In this document: positions 1 through 6,296 of the stretch, one piece after another
Layout of the letters: each line of letters opens with the position of its first letter
How positions within the stretch are numbered: position 1 is the stretch's first letter
Origin: Clostridia bacterium
GTDB taxonomy: Bacteria > Bacillota > Clostridia > RGIG6154
DNA length: 7,243 nucleotides
Assembly (NCBI GenBank): GCA_017622395.1
Contig: JAGARF010000161.1
Location: forward strand, 1 to 7,243
Reading direction: 5' to 3'
Translations under genes and position numbers: made by a program
Notes under the pieces: generated by a model
The model's input: only the letters and a program-made list of their open reading frames with translations
What the model was told of the DNA's origin: nothing
Databases searched by the model: none

Positions 1-2654
1 AAATTATTAGTTTAATGCTCGTAGTGTGTATGATGCTCACTATGACTGTCATTGTTAGTGCAAATGCAGATGAGTACGATTTGTTTGCAGTTGTTAGTGA
101 CATCGCTGAGGATAAAACATTTTATGTAACATTTTATGTTAAGCCTGGCGATGCTACAAATCTTCAAGGCTATTCTATCAAAACTGAATTCGATTCAGCT
201 GTTATTGCTGCAGACGAAGAATGGGAAGATAAATTAGCTGAAAATGATGAAGAAGTATTTGCTGGATTGTATGGTGGAGAAGCGTACAATATTGAAAACG
301 AAGGCGAAATTACAGCAGTTTGGAAGAATGTATATGGTCTTTCATACAACCGTACAGGAACAAAACCTGCTCTGCCAGATGAAACTGGATCAATTCCAGT
401 TGCAAAATTTGGATATAAGGTAATTTCAACAGCAGAGGGTATTAATACAACTATTGATCTTGTTGTTGATACATCATTGCTTTCAAATGGTAATGAAAAA
501 TTATCAAAAGTTCAGCCAAATATCGTTATTGATACAAGAGAAGAAATCGATGATTTAGGTCTTGTTGCAAAGACAGGTCTTGTTTATACCGGTTCTGTTA
601 TGGAAGCTGAAACAATAGTTGATTACGCAAAAGAAGAAGGCGATGTTGTTGAGTATACAACAGTTCCAGCTGAAGTAAAAAATGCAGGTGAATATTCTGT
701 TACCATTAAAGTTACAAGAGATGGCTACAAAGCAACAGAAGATACAACAAAGGTAACTATTGGAAAAGCTGACACAACAATCACAATCGCTGATGCTGAA
801 ATTACATATGGCGATACAGAATACACAAAAGATTTCACAGTTGCTGAAGGCGTAGACAAAGCTGAAATTACAGTTTCAGATTACACAGTATCAGACCTCA
901 ATGCAGGTGAAAAAGAAATCACAGCAACAGCTACAAGTGCTAACTACAATGTAACAGTTACACCTGGTACACTTACAGTTAATCCAAAAGCTGCTACAAT
1001 CAAAGTTCAGAACGAATTCCAGGTACTTGGAGATGGCAAACTTGCTACATTCAAAACTCCTGTAGTTGAAGGTTTAGTTGGCGAAGATACTATCGAAGGT
1101 ATTGTAGTTGATTTTGCTGCAGGAACACCATGGGCTGATGTTGAAGGTGATTATACACTTACAGCTACATACACAGCTAACCCTAACTATACAATAACAG
1201 TTGTTGACGGCGTATACGCAATTAAAACAGCAATCCCTGTTGTTGTAACATTTGGTGAAAACAAAAAGACATACGGCGATGCAGATGATGCTGAAATCCT
1301 TGCTACTGGTGATTTGGATAAAGTTACAATCACAAGAGTTAAAGGTTTAGAAAATGCTGCTGCTGGTATTTATGAAGATGCATATGAAATCACATTGATT
1401 GAAGAAAAAGATGAATATGGCGTTCCATATGCTGTAGTAGATACTAACAATCAGTTCGTTGTAGAACCAAAAGCTGCAACAATCACAATTGCAAATGCTG
1501 AAAAGAAAGTTGAAGATGCAGATCCTGAATTCACATTCACAGCTGAAGGCTTCTTAGAAGCTGATGAACCTGCAGAAATCACAATATCAAGAACAGCAGG
1601 CGAAACAGCAGGCGAATATGCAATTACAACTGATTATGCTGATCCTAACTACACAATCACAGTTGTTGACGGTGCACTTACAATCAGCAAGTATGCGCTT
1701 ACAGTTAAGGCTCCTACAGTTGTAGTTTATGTTGGTAAAGAAATGCCAGCACTTGAAGCTACGATTGAAGGTGCTGCAGAAGGTGACACAATCAAAGCTG
1801 AATTCGTTGTTAAAAACGATGTTCCTGAAGTTGTAGACCCTGATTCAATTGATACAACAGTTGAAGCTGTTTATACAACAGAAATTTCAGCTACAGATGC
1901 TGATAAAGATAAATATGATGTAACTCCTGTTCCTGGTACAATCACAGTTAGAAAGGCTTCAGGTAGACCTATGGGCAGTGGTACAGTAATTAAGCCTGCT
2001 ACAGGCGGTTCAACAGGCGGCTCAACAGGTGGTTCAACGACAAAACCTGAAGATAAAGATGATAAGGATGATACAACAAAACCTGCTGCATCTGCAAATA
2101 TTGCATTAAAAGAAGATGCAAAAGAAGTTAAATTTATCGAAGGTTTTGAAGATAAGACATTCAGACCAGATGCAAATGCTACAAGAAACGATGTAGTTGC
2201 TGCTCTTACAGCATTATTTGATATCACAGATGTTGAAAATGCTCCTGAATTCACAGATACAGAAGACAAAGCTATCAAAGACCTTGCAGCTGCAGGTGTT
2301 ATTGATGGTTACACAGATGGTTCATTCAAGGGCTACAACGATGTAACAAGAGCAGAATTTGTTAAACTTGTTGCAGCTGCTCTTAAACTTGAAGTTGTAG
2401 AAGATGCAACAGCTAACTTCTCTGATATCGAAGGTCACTGGGCTATTGAATGGATTAAGACATTCGTAGGTAAAGGTTATCTCGTTGGATATCCTGATGG
2501 AACATTCAGACCAGACGATAAGATTACAAGAGCAGAAATGGTTGTAGTTATGACTCGTGTTGTTGGTACAGTTGATGCAGAAACAGCAGTTAACTTTGCT
2601 GATCTCGACGATGCTCATTGGGCTTATGACTACATTATGAAAGCTGCAAAATAA
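1..2654 (+). CDS. Secreted SLH-anchored surface protein with cohesin-like and MBG/Ig-like modules (5' partial)
   Basis: Large cell-surface protein, expected to be exported by Sec and held on the wall by SLH domains binding secondary cell-wall polymer. The frame is open to the left edge (first full codon at base 3, reading I-I-S-L before the ATG at 15). That run is hydrophobic and continues into the signal peptide ending ANA|DEYD, so the real start is outside the window. Numbering from the ATG at 15: residues 19-175 form a cohesin-like beta module (FYVTFYVKPG, then GYSIKTEFDS); 176-250 an Ig-like module (AGEYSVTIKVTRDGYK); about 251-646 four or five MBG-type modules with recurring TYGD, PKAATI and PNYTITVVDG motifs; 647-692 a Gly/Ser/Thr then Asp/Lys linker; 700-879 SLH repeats with TRAEF, GHWAIEW, DGTFRPDD, TRAEM and a final half repeat HWAYDYI. 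The mature part has no cysteine that I can find. Module calls come from motif reading; the ligand and function are unknown. The next gene is a shorter paralogue. Confidence 0.88.
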   Translation, partial: IISLMLVVCMMLTMTVIVSANADEYDLFAVVSDIAEDKTFYVTFYVKPGDATNLQGYSIKTEFDSAVIAADEEWEDKLAENDEEVFAGLYGGEAYNIENEGEITAVWKNVYGLSYNRTGTKPALPDETGSIPVAKFGYKVISTAEGINTTIDLVVDTSLLSNGNEKLSKVQPNIVIDTREEIDDLGLVAKTGLVYTGSVMEAETIVDYAKEEGDVVEYTTVPAEVKNAGEYSVTIKVTRDGYKATEDTTKVTIGKADTTITIADAEITYGDTEYTKDFTVAEGVDKAEITVSDYTVSDLNAGEKEITATATSANYNVTVTPGTLTVNPKAATIKVQNEFQVLGDGKLATFKTPVVEGLVGEDTIEGIVVDFAAGTPWADVEGDYTLTATYTANPNYTITVVDGVYAIKTAIPVVVTFGENKKTYGDADDAEILATGDLDKVTITRVKGLENAAAGIYEDAYEITLIEEKDEYGVPYAVVDTNNQFVVEPKAATITIANAEKKVEDADPEFTFTAEGFLEADEPAEITISRTAGETAGEYAITTDYADPNYTITVVDGALTISKYALTVKAPTVVVYVGKEMPALEATIEGAAEGDTIKAEFVVKNDVPEVVDPDSIDTTVEAVYTTEISATDADKDKYDVTPVPGTITVRKASGRPMGSGTVIKPATGGSTGGSTGGSTTKPEDKDDKDDTTKPAASANIALKEDAKEVKFIEGFEDKTFRPDANATRNDVVAALTALFDITDVENAPEFTDTEDKAIKDLAAAGVIDGYTDGSFKGYNDVTRAEFVKLVAAALKLEVVEDATANFSDIEGHWAIEWIKTFVGKGYLVGYPDGTFRPDDKITRAEMVVVMTRVVGTVDAETAVNFADLDDAHWAYDYIMKAAK
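984..1672 (+). repeat. Internal duplication in the MBG-module array (two diverged units about 460-480 bp apart)
   Basis: Two short DNA blocks recur in the same order. Bases 984-1002 match 1467-1485 at 18 of 19 positions (encoding PKAATI), and bases 1182-1210 match 1644-1672 at 27 of 29 positions (encoding PNYTITVVDG). Offsets of 483 and 462 bases indicate a repeated unit of roughly 155-160 residues, about two MBG modules, with diverged sequence between the conserved blocks. This fits modular growth of the stalk by duplication. Confidence 0.7.
2001..2036 (+). repeat. Three tandem 12-bp repeats encoding TGGS
   Basis: Three copies of a 12-base unit (acaggcggttca and variants differing at one base each) at 2001-2012, 2013-2024 and 2025-2036, encoding TGGS-TGGS-TGGS. 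They are followed by a short acidic tract from a 9-base repeat (2052-2060 and 2061-2069, encoding DKD) flanked by two copies of acaaaacctg (2040-2049 and 2076-2085). Together they make a flexible hinge between the stalk and the SLH anchor. Confidence 0.9.
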
Positions 2655-2673
2655 TTAACCTTTAATGGTTAAT
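2654..2673 (+). other. Weak AT-rich hairpin directly after the stop codon
   Basis: ATTAACC (2654-2660) pairs with GGTTAAT (2667-2673) around a TTTAAT loop, a 7-bp stem overlapping the TAA stop. It has no clear T-run and only two G-C pairs. It may protect the transcript 3' end or assist the stronger terminator that follows, but could be chance in AT-rich DNA. Confidence 0.3.
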
Positions 2674-2679
2674 AATATT

Positions 2680-2710
2680 GAAAGTGTCCCTTGTGGACAC
2701 TTTCTTTCAT
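2680..2710 (+). terminator. Rho-independent terminator of the large SLH gene
   Basis: A perfect 10-bp stem, GAAAGTGTCC (2680-2689) with GGACACTTTC (2695-2704), and a 5-base loop CTTGT. The stem is followed by a T-rich but interrupted tail (TTTC, then ATTATT). It lies 26 bases after the stop codon and separates the two SLH genes into distinct transcription units. Confidence 0.82.
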
Positions 2711-2727
2711 TATTCAGTATTTTTCTA

Positions 2728-2756
2728 TTTACAACCTACTAAAAATATGTTAAAAT
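2728..2756 (+). promoter_or_regulatory. SigA-type promoter of the second SLH gene
   Basis: TTTACA (2728-2733) as -35, a 17-base spacer, and TAAAAT (2751-2756) as -10, preceded by TG at 2748-2749, giving an extended -10 (TGTTAAAAT). The predicted transcript start is near 2763, leaving a leader of about 29 bases that contains the ribosome binding site AAGAGGT (2778-2784). Each hexamer matches the SigA consensus at 5 of 6 positions. Confidence 0.72.
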
Positions 2757-2791
2757 AAATTTACAACGAATATGGAAAAGAGGTATAAAAA

Positions 2792-4024
2792 ATGAAAAAA
2801 TTAATTTCTTTAATACTTGCAATTGCAATGGTATTATCAATGACAACATTAGTTATGGCAAACTCACCAAAAATTAATCTTACATATGTTCCGGTTGATG
2901 ATAACAACTTTGATGTTATAGTATCACTTGCTAACAATCCTGGATTTATTGCATTCTCTATTACTCTAGAATTTGATAAGTATGTAGTTACTCCTTATGA
3001 GGTTTTATTTAGTGAGGAGTTGCCAAGAGGAACTGAGCTTGAAAATTTAGAAGATATTAATAGAGATCCTGAAAAATTCAATACTACAACAATTCTCTTT
3101 TATACTACACAAAAAGAAGATATTGAAGGTGATATAGATATTGGAACAGTTCGCTTTAAATTTAAAGATGCGATTCCTGTAGATAAACAGTCCGTGGCAT
3201 CTGTTATAAAAGTAGTAGATAATGAAATTGATATTTCTAATTCTAAATATGAGAAGGTAGCTTTCGATTCAGGAGATATTGTAACAGTAATTGCTCCAAC
3301 AACAGAAAGAGAACCTGAGCCTGGTGAATATGATTTACCAGAAACAGTAAAGCCTGAAAAGGAAGAAAATAAGGATATTTCTTCAATCGTTGACTCAATG
3401 ACAGGCGGTAAAACTGAAAAAGAATATAAAGCCGAAGTTAAAAATGTTGAAGAGCAGAACAAGGTTAAGTATATGGCTATGTATGAAGATGAAACATTTA
3501 AGCCAGATGCTCCTGCTACAAGATACGAAGTAATTAAGGCTCTTGATAATCTTTTTGAAATCACATCAGAAGAATTTGCACCTGCATTTGCAGATGTAAC
3601 TGAAGAATATAAAGAAATAGTTCAGAAATTCGTTACAGCAAAGATACTTAATGGCTATGAAGATAAAACTTTTAAAGGCGGAAACACAATCACAAGAGCT
3701 GAATTTGTTAAAATTTTAGCAGTAGCTTTTGATATGAAGCTTGACGAAACAGCTATAGCTGATTTTACTGATATTTCAGGTCACTGGGCAGAAAACTACA
3801 TAAAAACATTTGTTTCAGGCGGATATACAAAGGGTTATGCTGAAGCAGACGGCACATTCACATTCAGACCTGAAGGTAATGTTACAAGAGCAGAAGTTGT
3901 TGCATTTATCAACAGAATAATTGCAGCAGATGCAGAAGCATCAGAAAAGCTCCCATCAGACCTTAAAAATGCAGACGGTTCACAGCATTGGGCATATGAT
4001 GAAATCGTAAAAGTTGTAAAATAA
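2792..4024 (+). CDS. SLH-anchored surface protein with a single cohesin-like module
   Basis: Complete 410-residue exported protein. Residues 1-23 are a clear signal peptide (KK, hydrophobic core, cleavage after VMA). Residues 27-167 form a cohesin-like beta sandwich: FDVIVSLANNPGFIAFSITL, a variable stretch, then DIGTVRFKFKD, the pattern seen in PF00963-type modules. Residues 168-222 are a Pro/Glu/Lys-rich linker. Residues 223-410 are an SLH array: a first degenerate half (DETFKPDAPATRYE), a second (NGYEDKTFKGGNTITRAEF), a third (SGHWAENYIK to NVTRAEV, with a small insertion in its DGTF loop) and a terminal half HWAYDEIVKVVK. It aligns motif by motif with the C-terminus of the preceding protein. 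Single module, linker and SLH anchor is the layout of OlpA-type anchoring scaffoldins, but no dockerin partner is visible here and ligand binding is inferred. The start is fixed by AAGAGGT 8 bases upstream and by the signal peptide. The protein has no cysteine. Confidence 0.9.
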   Translation: MKKLISLILAIAMVLSMTTLVMANSPKINLTYVPVDDNNFDVIVSLANNPGFIAFSITLEFDKYVVTPYEVLFSEELPRGTELENLEDINRDPEKFNTTTILFYTTQKEDIEGDIDIGTVRFKFKDAIPVDKQSVASVIKVVDNEIDISNSKYEKVAFDSGDIVTVIAPTTEREPEPGEYDLPETVKPEKEENKDISSIVDSMTGGKTEKEYKAEVKNVEEQNKVKYMAMYEDETFKPDAPATRYEVIKALDNLFEITSEEFAPAFADVTEEYKEIVQKFVTAKILNGYEDKTFKGGNTITRAEFVKILAVAFDMKLDETAIADFTDISGHWAENYIKTFVSGGYTKGYAEADGTFTFRPEGNVTRAEVVAFINRIIAADAEASEKLPSDLKNADGSQHWAYDEIVKVVK

Positions 4025-4035
4025 AAAATATTACT

Positions 4036-4070
4036 ATATCACTCCTTCGGGAGTGATATTTTTTATTTCT
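4036..4070 (+). terminator. Rho-independent terminator with UUCG tetraloop
   Basis: A perfect 10-bp stem, ATATCACTCC (4036-4045) with GGAGTGATAT (4050-4059), closed by the very stable C(TTCG)G tetraloop and followed by a run of Ts and a T-rich tail. It lies 11 bases after the stop of the second SLH gene. Its 3' arm overlaps the candidate spoIVA promoter. Confidence 0.93.
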
Positions 4071-4082
4071 TCTGAATATACT
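4054..4082 (+). promoter_or_regulatory. Candidate SigE-type promoter of spoIVA
   Basis: TGATATT (4054-4060) resembles the SigE -35 (K-M-ATATT; 6 of 7). After 14 bases, AATATACT (4075-4082) resembles the -10 (CATACA-H-T; 6 of 8). The predicted start near 4089 leaves a short leader containing the intact AGGAGG at 4103-4108. spoIVA is SigE-dependent in Bacillus subtilis, which supports the assignment. The evidence is consensus matching by eye in AT-rich DNA, so it is tentative. Confidence 0.45.
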
Positions 4083-4114
4083 TTAGCAAAAAGTACAGTT
4101 GTAGGAGGAAATAA

Positions 4115-5590
4115 ATGGACAGAAATATATATGAAGATATTGCACTGAGAACACAGGGAAATATCTATATAGGTGTTGTAGGGCCTGTACGCACAGGTAA
4201 ATCGACCTTTATTAAAAGATTTATGGAAGAAATGGTAATACCAAATATCAGCGATGATAATAAAAGACAGCGTGCAGTTGATGAATTACCGCAAAGCGGT
4301 GCAGGCAGGACAATTATGACAACAGAGCCGAAATTTATTCCAGAAGAATCTGTTTCTGTAAAGCTTGACGGAAAAACAGGTTTAAATGTTAAAATGATTG
4401 ACTGTGTAGGCTATGTTGTAAAAGATGCTCTCGGTTATATTGAAGAAGGGGAAGAAAGAATGGTTTCTACGCCTTGGTCAGAAAGCCAGATATCTTTTGT
4501 TCAGGCGGCAGAAATCGGTACAAAAAAAGTAATTGATGAACATTCAACAATCGGTCTGCTTGTAACTACAGACGGCAGTATATGCGATATTCCGAGACAA
4601 AGTTATATAGAGGCTGAAGAAAAGGTAGTTTCAGAGCTTAAAGCTATAAACAAACCCTTCGTAATACTTTTGAACAGTATAAATCCTGACAGTCCTGAAA
4701 CAGTAAAATTAAAAGAAGATTTGATCTTAAAGTATAATTCACCTGTTATTGCAATGAACTGTGCAACATTAAATCACAACAGTATTTCATATGTTATAGA
4801 AAGTGTTTTAAATGAATTTCCTGTTAAAGAAATTAGCTTTACATTACCTGAGTGGGTGGAATGTCTTGAGCCTGAGCATTGGCTTTACAGTTCATTTGTT
4901 GACAGTGTTAATGAAACTGTTCCATCTGCAATTAAAATACGAGAGCTTGATGATGTTTGCAAAAAACTGACAACAACCGAACATATAACAGACAGCTATA
5001 CCGATGTTGCTGATATGGGTAAAGGCTCGGTCAATATTAAGGTATCTGTAGCTGATAATTTGTTTTATAAAATTCTTGGAGAAAACTCTGGATTTGAAAT
5101 TACAGGTCAGGAAAGTCTTATGAGTCTGATAAACAGTTTGTCTGTAATTAAAAATGAGTATGATAAAGTTTCTTCAGCACTTGATGAAGTAAAACAAAAG
5201 GGATATGGAATTGTTTCGCCCTCTGTTAAGGATATGAAGCTTGAACAGCCTGAGATAATCAAACAAGGTGGTAGATACGGCATAAAACTAAAAGCATCAG
5301 CACCATCTATTCATATGATTTCTGCAGATATTTGCACAGAAGTAAGCCCTATAGTGGGAACAGAGAAACAATCAGAAGAGCTTGTAAACCACATATTGAG
5401 CGAATTTGAGACAGACCCTGCTCAAATATGGAACAGTAATATTTTTGGTAAGTCACTTCATGACCTTGTAAATGAGGGAATAAATAATAAACTTTATAAT
5501 ATGCCAGATGATGCCAGAATGAAACTGCAGGAAACATTACAGAAAATCATTAATGACGGAAGTGGCGGACTGATTTGTATAATTCTCTAA
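4115..5590 (+). CDS. spoIVA: Stage IV sporulation protein A, spore-coat morphogenetic ATPase
   Basis: SpoIVA polymerises on the forespore outer surface, using ATP hydrolysis, to form the basement layer on which the coat assembles; it is also needed for the cortex. The 491 residues match the usual length (492 in B. subtilis). The N-terminal TRAFAC-like nucleotide-binding domain shows Walker A GPVRTGKST (residues 23-31, Lys29), the conserved DELPQSGAGRTIMTTEPKF segment with the sensor threonines Thr69/Thr70, and the Walker B-like MIDCVGY (Asp96). STIGLLVTTDGSI and YIEAEE follow. The C-terminal domain has the hallmark APSIHMI, GTEKQSEELV and the closing GSGGLICIIL, which in B. subtilis reads GGLIAIIL and mediates localisation with SpoVM. 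The start is set by a perfect AGGAGG (4103-4108) 6 bases upstream. It is flanked by terminators on both sides, so it is a single-gene unit, probably mother-cell SigE-regulated. Every motif I checked is intact. Confidence 0.98.
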   Translation: MDRNIYEDIALRTQGNIYIGVVGPVRTGKSTFIKRFMEEMVIPNISDDNKRQRAVDELPQSGAGRTIMTTEPKFIPEESVSVKLDGKTGLNVKMIDCVGYVVKDALGYIEEGEERMVSTPWSESQISFVQAAEIGTKKVIDEHSTIGLLVTTDGSICDIPRQSYIEAEEKVVSELKAINKPFVILLNSINPDSPETVKLKEDLILKYNSPVIAMNCATLNHNSISYVIESVLNEFPVKEISFTLPEWVECLEPEHWLYSSFVDSVNETVPSAIKIRELDDVCKKLTTTEHITDSYTDVADMGKGSVNIKVSVADNLFYKILGENSGFEITGQESLMSLINSLSVIKNEYDKVSSALDEVKQKGYGIVSPSVKDMKLEQPEIIKQGGRYGIKLKASAPSIHMISADICTEVSPIVGTEKQSEELVNHILSEFETDPAQIWNSNIFGKSLHDLVNEGINNKLYNMPDDARMKLQETLQKIINDGSGGLICIIL

Positions 5591-5616
5591 AAAGCTTGCA
5601 TTTGCAAGCTTTTTTT
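5590..5616 (+). terminator. Rho-independent terminator of spoIVA
   Basis: AAAAGCTTGC (5590-5599) pairs with GCAAGCTTTT (5604-5613) around an ATTT loop. A run of seven Ts (5610-5616) overlaps the 3' arm and forms the U-tract. It begins at the last base of the spoIVA stop codon. The A-tract on the 5' side means it could also act on minus-strand transcripts. Confidence 0.9.
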
Positions 5617-5624
5617 GTTAGAAT
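5596..5624 (+). promoter_or_regulatory. Possible promoter of queH (extended -10)
   Basis: TAGAAT (5619-5624) with TG at 5616-5617 makes an extended -10 immediately after the spoIVA terminator. The -35 17 bases upstream is poor (TTGCAT at 5596-5601) and lies in the terminator stem. Transcription would begin near 5631, leaving a leader of only about 9 bases. It is suggested mainly because queH needs a promoter after a strong terminator. Confidence 0.3.
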
Positions 5625-5639
5625 AAATCTGGTGATTAT

Positions 5640-6266
5640 ATGAAAATTAACTATCAGATTGAAACTGATAAAATAATAAAAAACATACCTGAAAATACTG
5701 TCCCGTCACTTCTTTTACATTCCTGCTGTGCACCATGCAGCAGCTATGTAATTGAGTATTTAAGCAATTATTTTGCAATAACTGTTTATTATTACAATCC
5801 AAATATAGATACTGCTGAAGAATACAAAAAAAGAGTTGCGGAGCAGATTAGGCTTATAGAAAGTATGCCCTTTAAAAATAAGGTTGAATATGTTATAGCT
5901 GATTATTATCCAAATGAGTTTTATAACAAAGTTAAAGGATTTGAAAAAGAGCCGGAGGGCGGTCTTAGATGCAAAGAATGTTTCAATCTTCGACTTGAAA
6001 AAACAGCTGAATATGCAAAAAGTCACAGCTTTGATTATTTTACAACAACTCTTACTATAAGTCCTCTTAAAAATTCACAAGTTATTAACGAAATCGGCAA
6101 TGAAATAGCTGAAAAGTATAATATTAAATATCTTTTTTCTGATTTTAAGAAAAAGAGCGGATATTTAAGGTCTTGTCAGCTTTCTGAAAAGTACGGACTT
6201 TACAGACAGAATTTTTGCGGATGCGTTTTTTCTAAAAATAATCTTGATAAAGATGCTGATATATGA
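5640..6266 (+). CDS. queH: Epoxyqueuosine reductase QueH
   Basis: QueH (formerly DUF208) reduces epoxyqueuosine to queuosine at wobble position 34 of GUN-anticodon tRNAs (Asn, Asp, His, Tyr), the last step of the pathway. It is a non-homologous replacement for cobalamin-dependent QueG. The 208-residue protein shows the family core LLLHSCCAPCSSY (Cys29, Cys30, Cys33), the YYYNPNI-x4-EY-x2-R segment (50-65) and GLRCKECFNLRL (Cys111, Cys114). The CC and CxxC pairs are the expected [4Fe-4S] ligands. Later cysteines are at 179, 193 and 195 (FCGC). TTTLTISPLKNS (135-146) is also family-typical. The ATG start is secure, since an in-frame TAG lies 21 bases upstream and there is no other start between. 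The ribosome binding site is weak (GGTGAT, 5631-5636). The gene follows the spoIVA terminator and precedes yebC by 30 bases. No other queuosine gene is in the window. Confidence 0.95.
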   Translation: MKINYQIETDKIIKNIPENTVPSLLLHSCCAPCSSYVIEYLSNYFAITVYYYNPNIDTAEEYKKRVAEQIRLIESMPFKNKVEYVIADYYPNEFYNKVKGFEKEPEGGLRCKECFNLRLEKTAEYAKSHSFDYFTTTLTISPLKNSQVINEIGNEIAEKYNIKYLFSDFKKKSGYLRSCQLSEKYGLYRQNFCGCVFSKNNLDKDADI

Positions 6267-6272
6267 TACAAT
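6244..6272 (+). promoter_or_regulatory. SigA-type promoter for yebC-trmL inside the 3' end of queH
   Basis: TTGATA (6244-6249), exactly 17 bases, then TACAAT (6267-6272), each 5 of 6 to consensus. TG at 6264-6265 gives an extended -10 (TGATACAAT). The predicted start near 6279 leaves a leader of about 18 bases containing the yebC ribosome binding site. The -35 and most of the spacer lie within queH codons, and the -10 straddles its stop. Confidence 0.6.
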
Positions 6273-6296
6273 AATATTTTGAAAGGATGAGATAAA

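Noticed and set aside
984..2036. CRISPR-like repeats
   Set aside because: The repeats are in frame, encode protein motifs, have irregular spacing or are tandem with no spacers, and lie inside a continuous coding sequence.
1871..2278. Minus-strand open frame of 135 codons with a PPVEPPV repeat
   Set aside because: It is the antisense shadow of the TGGS hinge and SLH region. It has no ribosome binding site, and the plus-strand frame has clear SLH motifs. The PPVEPPV repeat is only the reverse reading of the 12-base minisatellite.
2322..2618. Minus-strand open frame of 98 codons, Cys/Asn/Ser-rich
   Set aside because: It lies wholly antisense to the SLH repeats, with biased composition caused by the opposite strand's codon use and no recognisable domain.
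3100..3564. Minus-strand open frame of 154 codons
   Set aside because: Antisense to the second SLH protein; Ser-rich composition typical of shadow frames and no initiation signals.
15..4024. A complete cellulosome or dockerin-cohesin system
   Set aside because: No dockerin, glycoside hydrolase or sortase signal is present in the window. Only the cohesin-like and SLH modules are supported, so the system claim is kept as a hypothesis.
4074..4099. Alternative SigE elements GAATATA and AGTACAGT upstream of spoIVA
   Set aside because: The spacing is only 11 bases, and transcription would start near 4106, cutting through the AGGAGG ribosome binding site. The pair at 4054-4082 fits better.
5349..5537. 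Minus-strand open frame of 62 codons within spoIVA
   Set aside because: Overlaps the highly conserved SpoIVA C-terminus and has no domain or ribosome binding site.
5760..6026. Minus-strand open frame of 88 codons, Phe/Ile-rich and membrane-like
   Set aside because: Hydrophobicity is the antisense product of Lys/Glu/Asn codons in queH; queH itself is unmistakable.
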